Shown here piece by piece: positions 7,347 through 11,412 of a DNA stretch of 11,412 nucleotides. The notes below the pieces were generated by a model, which did no database searches, was not told where the DNA came from, and was given only the letters and a program-made list of their open reading frames with translations. Source of the DNA: Spirochaetaceae bacterium (lineage in GTDB: Bacteria > Spirochaetota > Spirochaetia > DSM-2461); the NCBI GenBank assembly GCA_016342385.1, contig JAEINM010000087.1, positions 1 to 11,412 of the forward strand, in the 5' to 3' direction. Every line of letters begins with the position of its first letter. The first letter of the stretch is position 1. The position numbers and the translations under genes are program-made.

Positions 7347-7466
7347 TATAGCAATAGAAGTTGCCTTAGAGAAACTTTTATTGACGCTCCTGAAGACTAC
7401 CAGAGCCCCAGACCTGTATTTATTGTACTTTTACCATCTGGCATAATTATTGCAATGTATAAGTAA
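7347..7466 (+). pseudogene. Possible C-terminal gene remnant between the VOC and receiver genes
   Basis: A 39-codon open stretch, preceded at once by TGA (7344-7346) and closed by TAA (7464-7466), reads as plausible protein in its last two thirds, for example ETFIDAPEDYQSPRPVFI followed by a hydrophobic tail ending in YK. There is no start codon or ribosome site in a sensible place. Base composition over 7385-7415 is richer in G and C than the surrounding spacer, as in coding DNA. The family is not recognised. It could equally be a chance open frame. Confidence 0.25.
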
Positions 7467-7490
7467 ATAATTTTAATAAAGTAGGGATAT

Positions 7491-7868
7491 ATGAGTAAAA
7501 ATGTATTAGTTATTGATGATAAACCGGAATCACAGAATGTTGTAAAAAATTATATGAATGAGATAGCTTGTCATTTCTATACAACTGGAGATCTCGTAAC
7601 GGGTCTGAAACTTTTTAATGAAAATAACATAAATTTAATTATATTCAATCTATTAGCACCGATAGGCAATGGAATAGAATTCCTTCAGCAGATAAAACGG
7701 AAAAGACCGGATGCAAGCATTATAGCCATAACCGAAGATGGAAAAACTAAACAGATCTCTTTGAAAAAGGCTTCTCTTGTCGATCGGTTTCTATGCAAGT
7801 CTTTTTCAAGATCTGACTTAATAGAAACTTTCAATTCTATCGGATATTTTATTAAAACTGAATTGTAA
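7491..7868 (+). CDS. Single-domain receiver protein with Asn in place of the phospho-acceptor Asp
   Basis: A CheY-like receiver of 125 residues with no output domain. It starts with the usual beta-1 and acidic pair (VLVIDD, Asp9-Asp10) and keeps the switch Thr81 (IAITEDG) and Lys103 (FLCKSFS). The phospho-acceptor position, normally Asp in a (D)-x-x-M-P-x-x-x-G motif, is Asn53 in IIFNLLAPIGNG, and the Pro after Lys103 is Ser. A single G-to-A change (GAT to AAT, 7647-7649) would explain the Asn. Aspartyl phosphorylation is therefore not expected, and the protein is probably a pseudo-receiver that works by binding partners. AGGGA lies just before ATG 7491, at short spacing. The orphan kinase is about 1 kb upstream, but pairing with it is unlikely on chemical grounds. 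Confidence 0.88.
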   Translation: MSKNVLVIDDKPESQNVVKNYMNEIACHFYTTGDLVTGLKLFNENNINLIIFNLLAPIGNGIEFLQQIKRKRPDASIIAITEDGKTKQISLKKASLVDRFLCKSFSRSDLIETFNSIGYFIKTEL

Positions 7869-7895
7869 TACTTCAGGAGCTTGTAGTTAAAAGAT

Positions 7896-7920
7896 AAGAG
7901 TTTTACTTCTCTCTTTTTTT
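7896..7920 (+). terminator. Weak intrinsic terminator after the receiver gene
   Basis: AAGAG (7896-7900) can pair with CTCTT (7911-7915) across a 10-base loop, followed by five more T (7916-7920). The stem is short and AT-rich. The place is right: 28 bases after the receiver stop and before a convergent gene. Confidence 0.35.
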
Positions 7921-7937
7921 GATATTCCCCTTATGAA

Positions 7938-8771
7938 TTAGTTCTGATTAAGAATCTTCCCGCTACTTGTTGTACTGATGCTTCCTAAATGTGGTGAACC
8001 CCTATAGAGGAGATTTCCACTGGATGAAAGTTTTGCATTAAGTTCTTTCAGAATTGACAATTCGGCATTTCCTGAACTGGATAGTATTACATCAGCTTCT
8101 TCTACAATAAAGTCCTTCCCCAGGAAATCACCATTTGAAGAGAGTTTTATTTCTGCTTCAATAGCCGCACCCTCTATCATCAAATTGCCGGAACTTGAAC
8201 TCACTGCTTTTATTTTTATAGCCTGAGTACTAATGCGCATATCACCGGATGAGCTTATGCGAAGATCCAATTCCCTATTCACTCCGGTAAAATCTATATT
8301 ACCGGAAGAGGAAATGGAGGCTGAGAGGTATTCCACATCTCCTCCGGCCGTAATGGAACCGCTGGAAGATGTTTTAAATTCAGTTTTTTCGGCTTTAATC
8401 TGACCGATTATTTCGGCATTTCCCGATGAGGAGAGTCCCAGGGAGAGAATATCATATCCCTCCATAGCGATCCTTATTTTTATATCTCTTAAGGGCATAG
8501 GCAGAAGACTCCACTTTCTTCGGATAATAAGCTCTCCATTTTGTACATAAATTTTTAATCTCTTAATAGCGGATCTCTTTCCAAATGCTTCAATTCTCTG
8601 CTGTTCACCCAAATAAATTTCGAGATCGGCTGAAATACTGTTTTTAATGGAGTGGAAGTCGCTCACATTGAATTCTTGACTCTTTGGAGAATCCCGCTGA
8701 CCTTCAGCAAAAAGACTTCCCCATGACATAAACACAAGAAGCAGTACTAAGATTTTATAGGTTGATTTCAT
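7938..8771 (-). CDS. Secreted GIN-domain (DUF2807-type) beta-solenoid protein
   Basis: The protein has 277 residues from the ATG at 8771. That start is preferred because AGGAGA (8776-8781 on the plus strand as TCTCCT) sits four bases upstream; an ATG at 8792 would add seven residues. A signal peptide (MKSTYKILVLLLVFMSWGSLFA) precedes a likely cleavage after Ala22, so the protein is exported. From about residue 110 the chain carries nine S-S-x-G turns with Gly at 117, 138, 157, 176, 195, 214, 234, 252 and 271, a spacing of 18-21 residues. This is the pattern of the head GIN (putative auto-transporter adhesin) domain: each repeat is one coil of a right-handed beta-helix. No lipobox or barrel is visible, so it is periplasmic or surface-bound by other means. 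Function unknown; adhesion is only the family name's suggestion. Confidence 0.87.
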   Translation of the reverse strand: MKSTYKILVLLLVFMSWGSLFAEGQRDSPKSQEFNVSDFHSIKNSISADLEIYLGEQQRIEAFGKRSAIKRLKIYVQNGELIIRRKWSLLPMPLRDIKIRIAMEGYDILSLGLSSSGNAEIIGQIKAEKTEFKTSSSGSITAGGDVEYLSASISSSGNIDFTGVNRELDLRISSSGDMRISTQAIKIKAVSSSSGNLMIEGAAIEAEIKLSSNGDFLGKDFIVEEADVILSSSGNAELSILKELNAKLSSSGNLLYRGSPHLGSISTTSSGKILNQN

Positions 8772-8855
8772 ATACTCTCCTGAATTTCCCATATCTGTGA
8801 ATAATAATATAACAGCAGAGATAGAATAATCTGTTTCTATTTTCTTAATAATCTT

Positions 8856-9629
8856 TTATACATATTGAAGATTCAGTTTTTTCTCCATATTTTGTTGTAA
8901 AGTCATATTAATGTAAGCCCTGATTTTCGATCTGCTGGAAGATGACGTCCTGTTACTGAACTTCAATATATACTCTGTTTTTTCACCTTCACTTTCCCGG
9001 CATCCAAGAACTACAGCTGAAACATTTAATAAAACCCCTTTCAGTTTCAACTGAACATCGGGTAAATAGCTGTTTTTAGCTATTGTGAGGTTCTTATCAA
9101 AACAGACAGCCATTCCAACTGATGAAATATCGACAATACAGCCATGTTCAATTTTATTCATTATACAGGCATTAAATCTCGTACAACCGGAATTACTCTT
9201 TGCTCTGAGATATTTTCTATCATTATTCATTTCATTTGCGGCCATAGTTTTGATAATAATATCTGTACTGAGCTTCATTTCCTGTTTTAGTTGAATAAAT
9301 CCACAAGGAACCATGATATCCATTAAATATTTCTTTGATAATTTTTCATTATTATGAAATGTCAGTATTCCGAAATTCGCATGTCTGGTCTGTTCATTTT
9401 CAGATAGTAATCTGATCCGGCGTTCCCATTCTGATTCTTTTAATCCTTTATCAATATTAATAAAGATCAGAGGTGATTTATAGTTTTCACAAATAGATTC
9501 TATTTTATTATGATCATTAATTAAATAAAATTCGTATTCACGATCTATCAACTCCTGGATTAGTTTTTCCCGGATAACATTGTGTGGATAAACAAAAAAT
9601 ACTTTTTTTCCTGAAACTCTTGGAATCAT
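8856..9629 (-). CDS. PilZ-domain c-di-GMP receptor with receiver-like N-terminal domain
   Basis: This is a likely c-di-GMP sensor. From the ATG at 9629 it has 257 residues. The first 125 or so form a receiver-like alpha/beta domain (KKVFFVYPHNVIREKLIQEL) without a clear phospho-acceptor Asp. The PilZ domain follows with both binding motifs intact: RxxxR at Arg138-Arg142 (RKYLR) and DxSxxG at Asp167-Gly172 (DISSVG). PilZ proteins with such extensions are known in Treponema and relatives, where they affect motility and virulence. The frame is open to ATG 9716, adding 29 residues, but no ribosome site precedes that codon, whereas AGGGG lies five bases before 9629, so the shorter form is preferred. 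A strong promoter lies upstream at 9751-9779. The GIN-domain gene follows 84 bases downstream on the same strand. Confidence 0.88.
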   Translation of the reverse strand: MIPRVSGKKVFFVYPHNVIREKLIQELIDREYEFYLINDHNKIESICENYKSPLIFINIDKGLKESEWERRIRLLSENEQTRHANFGILTFHNNEKLSKKYLMDIMVPCGFIQLKQEMKLSTDIIIKTMAANEMNNDRKYLRAKSNSGCTRFNACIMNKIEHGCIVDISSVGMAVCFDKNLTIAKNSYLPDVQLKLKGVLLNVSAVVLGCRESEGEKTEYILKFSNRTSSSSRSKIRAYINMTLQQNMEKKLNLQYV

Positions 9630-9719
9630 AACTGCCCCTATAATTAATCTGCAAAATACTATCCATTTCATAGAAGTGAATGGATTGATATAGTGAGATT
9701 TTATAGAATTTAACATTTT

Positions 9720-9749
9720 TAAATAGTTTTAAAGATAAATAGTTTAAAA
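9720..9749. repeat. Two tandem near-identical 14-bp motifs at the PilZ transcription start
   Basis: TAAATAGTTTTAAA (9720-9733) and TAAATAGTTTAAAA (9736-9749) are spaced 16 bases apart, about one and a half helical turns. They cover the predicted transcription start (near 9744) of the PilZ gene. This is the position of an operator, but the motifs are simple AT-rich sequence and could be chance. Confidence 0.4.
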
Positions 9750-9750
9750 T

Positions 9751-9779
9751 ATGATAATGTGATTATTCATGTATGTCAA
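9751..9779 (-). promoter_or_regulatory. Sigma-70 promoter for the PilZ gene
   Basis: On the minus strand TTGACA (9779-9774) is followed after exactly 17 bases by TATCAT (9756-9751): a full -35 consensus and 5/6 of the -10. The predicted start near 9744 gives a leader of about 115 bases to ATG 9629 or 28 bases to ATG 9716. It is the clearest promoter in the window. Confidence 0.75.
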
Positions 9780-9950
9780 TTTTTTAATTCTTTAGTCATC
9801 AATCAAGTTTAAAATTATAGTAAGTTCTGTGAATCATTATTAAGCACATTAGATAAAACCAGCCTTAAGGACTAAAGAAAACAAAATAAATTAAAAAGCA
9901 GGGATTCTAATATCTACTAAATACAGACTATAGGAATCAGGATTATAACT
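9780..9950. other. Intergenic stretch with nothing recognised
   Basis: Very AT-rich spacer between the PilZ promoter and the terminator of the lipoprotein gene. I saw no ORF with a ribosome site, no strong hairpin and no RNA gene here. Confidence 0.5.
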
Positions 9951-9990
9951 AGAAAAGATGTGATTGCCGGACTTTCCGGTAATCACATCT
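9951..9990 (-). terminator. Strong rho-independent terminator of the lipoprotein gene
   Basis: A 15-bp stem (9956-9970 with 9976-9990) closes a five-base loop. On the minus-strand transcript the only flaw is one A-C mismatch at 9966/9980. It is followed in that direction by a short T-rich run (complement of 9951-9956). It begins 17 bases past the stop of the lipoprotein gene at 10008, exactly where a terminator is expected. Confidence 0.75.
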
Positions 9991-10007
9991 CATAATCAGC
10001 TTATATA

Positions 10008-10622
10008 TCAGTTTTCAATTATTTCCAGTTCCAGAACAGGTTTAATAACAGATAAAATGGCTGCCTCAGCTGGTCCTCCCTCATAACTTACAGTGCCATC
10101 TATGTCAAACTGGAAGGATAAAGTGCAGTCTCCTGAAATCTCAATAGCTCCAAGTAGGGTTATTTCTCCAAGAGCATTACTGATATCTGAACCCCATACA
10201 TAGCTGGTTTCATCGAGTTCACAGCTGCCTGTACCCGTATAAATGATCCCTTCATCATCAATAGACCCGTCAACATTTATAATCTGTCCTATAGTCAGGC
10301 GGATATAGTTATATGTTCCAGTAAGGAGAGTGACTGATTCTCCAAAATTAACAGCGCCGGTGATATCCATTTCCTCTCCGCTATTCTCCCACAGTGTGAA
10401 TTTGTCCTCTTCCGAGTTTCCAATTTCCACACTGGAAAAAACAACCTTATATGATGTAATTATGTCCAGTTCTGTTCCTCCGGTAACTGCCCTGTTTGAT
10501 ACATCAGTAATTTCGGCATTGATCCCCACCCTTGCCATTTGAGCTGTCCCACCAGTATCACAGGATGTAACCATTACTATCATCAGACACATCAGACTTA
10601 TAAGACTCATCATTTTTTTCAT
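10008..10622 (-). CDS. Putative lipoprotein, DUF4382-like
   Basis: A 204-residue exported lipoprotein. The N-terminus MKKMMSLISLMCLMIVMVTSC is a type II signal peptide with lipobox VTSC (lipidated Cys21). The mature part is acidic and rich in beta-strand-type sequence. Residues about 30-115 (ITSYKVVFSSVEIG, a Trp near W78, MDITGAVNFG, then LLTGTYNYIRLTIG) resemble the DUF4382 layout, in which a vtFssVev strand, a W...dLl strand and a GtYtqiRL strand follow each other. That match is from memory and tentative. The second half keeps alternating beta-type strands and no catalytic motif. GGAGGA about eight bases before ATG 10622 is a strong ribosome site. The gene follows the beta-barrel gene by 75 bases and ends in its own hairpin terminator, suggesting a two-gene envelope unit. 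Function unknown. Confidence 0.82.
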   Translation of the reverse strand: MKKMMSLISLMCLMIVMVTSCDTGGTAQMARVGINAEITDVSNRAVTGGTELDIITSYKVVFSSVEIGNSEEDKFTLWENSGEEMDITGAVNFGESVTLLTGTYNYIRLTIGQIINVDGSIDDEGIIYTGTGSCELDETSYVWGSDISNALGEITLLGAIEISGDCTLSFQFDIDGTVSYEGGPAEAAILSVIKPVLELEIIEN

Positions 10623-10654
10623 ATTCTTCCTCCGAATAAATTAGATACATAAAT

Positions 10655-10683
10655 AAACGGATGAGATTAAAATGCATTCGTTT
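10655..10683. repeat. Inverted repeat between the barrel and lipoprotein genes
   Basis: AAACGGATG (10655-10663) and CATTCGTTT (10675-10683) pair over nine positions, with one G-T pair on the plus strand and one A-C mismatch on the minus transcript, around an 11-base loop. It lies 15 bases past the minus-strand stop at 10698. It may be a partial terminator or attenuator between the two genes. A plus-strand T-run follows it, although no plus-strand gene ends here. Confidence 0.35.
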
Positions 10684-10697
10684 TATTTATTTTTTTT

Positions 10698-11412
10698 TCA
10701 AAAAGAAAACGAAACAAACAATTGAGGTTGTAATAATTGGATACTGTTTCCCTGATAGGTGTTATATATAAAAAGATAACGCACTCCCGGTTTTATATGA
10801 AATCTCTCAGTCGGGATAAAATCTATATGAAAATTTACTCCCAGAGACGGCCGGAAGTAGGACAGGGCCTCCAGATCTTTATAACCGAACAAAAAAGAGC
10901 CACCAATCTGAGCAGCAAAATGCAGGTGCATAAAGTCCAGAGGCTTTAATATGAATCCGACATTGATCAGAAGGGGAGCCATAAGAACATCTATTTCCAT
11001 TATTTCGGCATCTTTCGTTTTGAGCATGGTTACAGGTATGGATAAACCAAAATATAAAGGCTCAGTTTTTTCCGGATACACATTAAAATTAATTACTCCG
11101 CCAATACCGTTATTCAGAGCTCCGGTAAAATATTTAGAGAGAATGATACTGTAAAATAATCCCGGACCGATTCCGATAGTGACAGGAGGTCTTTTTTCAA
11201 CATATACGGTTTCCTTCTTTATGATCGTTTCTTGTAAAATCTCATGTTCCGGAAGTTCTCTGTTTATCCAGAGGCTGAAAGATCTGGTAAACGTCTCTAT
11301 TTGATCAAAGATTGCAGGACCTGTGGAAAATTCCTGCTTTTCTATCTTTAGGGTCCTTCCCGACAGAGTTTCAATCAGATGGTTAAAGAGAATTAGTTTT
11401 TCTCCTTCTATT
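10698..11412 (-). CDS. Outer-membrane beta-barrel protein, C-terminal part (gene cut by the window edge)
   Basis: The minus-strand frame is open from the stop at 10698-10700 to the last base of the window, 237 codons, with no stop and no usable start, so the 5' end lies outside. The first 75 or so visible residues are charged and soluble-looking (GRTLKIEKQEFS, then KKETVYVEKRPP as a linker). The rest looks like an outer-membrane barrel: glycine-led strands (IGIGPGLFYSIILSKYF, GLSIPVTML), alternating polar and non-polar residues, and a final strand ending in Phe (QPQLFVSFSF), the usual signal for the BAM machinery. A GTG at 11081 is internal to the open frame and is not a likely start. The family of the N-terminal part is not recognised. 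The lipoprotein gene follows 75 bases on. Confidence 0.75.
   Translation of the reverse strand, partial: IEGEKLILFNHLIETLSGRTLKIEKQEFSTGPAIFDQIETFTRSFSLWINRELPEHEILQETIIKKETVYVEKRPPVTIGIGPGLFYSIILSKYFTGALNNGIGGVINFNVYPEKTEPLYFGLSIPVTMLKTKDAEIMEIDVLMAPLLINVGFILKPLDFMHLHFAAQIGGSFLFGYKDLEALSYFRPSLGVNFHIDFIPTERFHIKPGVRYLFIYNTYQGNSIQLLQPQLFVSFSF

Overview
The window is an AT-rich stretch from a diderm bacterium. A lipoprotein with a lipobox, a C-terminal outer-membrane beta-barrel fragment and secreted proteins show an outer membrane. A PilZ protein with a receiver-like N-terminus and the general gene style make Spirochaetota (Spirochaeta/Treponema relatives) my best guess. That is an inference from the proteins; no rRNA or other marker gene is present to confirm it.

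Left part (1-4041). A phosphohexomutase of the PgcA type (+) faces a small unrecognised gene (-). The short gap between them is filled by three direct copies and one inverted copy of a GTAGAGAC...GCATGC...GTCTCTAC element, ending in a perfect 34-bp palindrome that touches the stop codons of both genes. A DnaQ-like 3'-5' exonuclease and RNase HI follow, coupled by a 4-bp ATGA overlap. After them comes an intact 250-residue ORF derived from the ComM/YifB AAA+ family, which has lost its Lon-like domain, its Walker A lysine and its Walker B region.

Middle (4092-7937). A large membrane sensor histidine kinase (dCache-like sensor, HAMP, PAS, HisKA, HATPase) has no partner beside it. A 378-base gap follows that appears to hold the remains of a minus-strand gene with in-frame stops and a frame change. 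Next are a small VOC/glyoxalase-fold protein, a second possible gene remnant, and a single-domain response regulator whose phospho-acceptor Asp is replaced by Asn.

Right part (7938-11412, all minus strand). The genes, read in their own direction, are a partial beta-barrel protein running off the window edge, a small lipoprotein with its own terminator, a receiver-like/PilZ protein behind a near-consensus sigma-70 promoter, and a secreted GIN-domain (DUF2807-type) protein with nine S-S-x-G turns at about 19-residue spacing. This half looks like cell-envelope and surface functions plus c-di-GMP sensing. No mobile-element enzymes, CRISPR array, tRNA or rRNA were seen.
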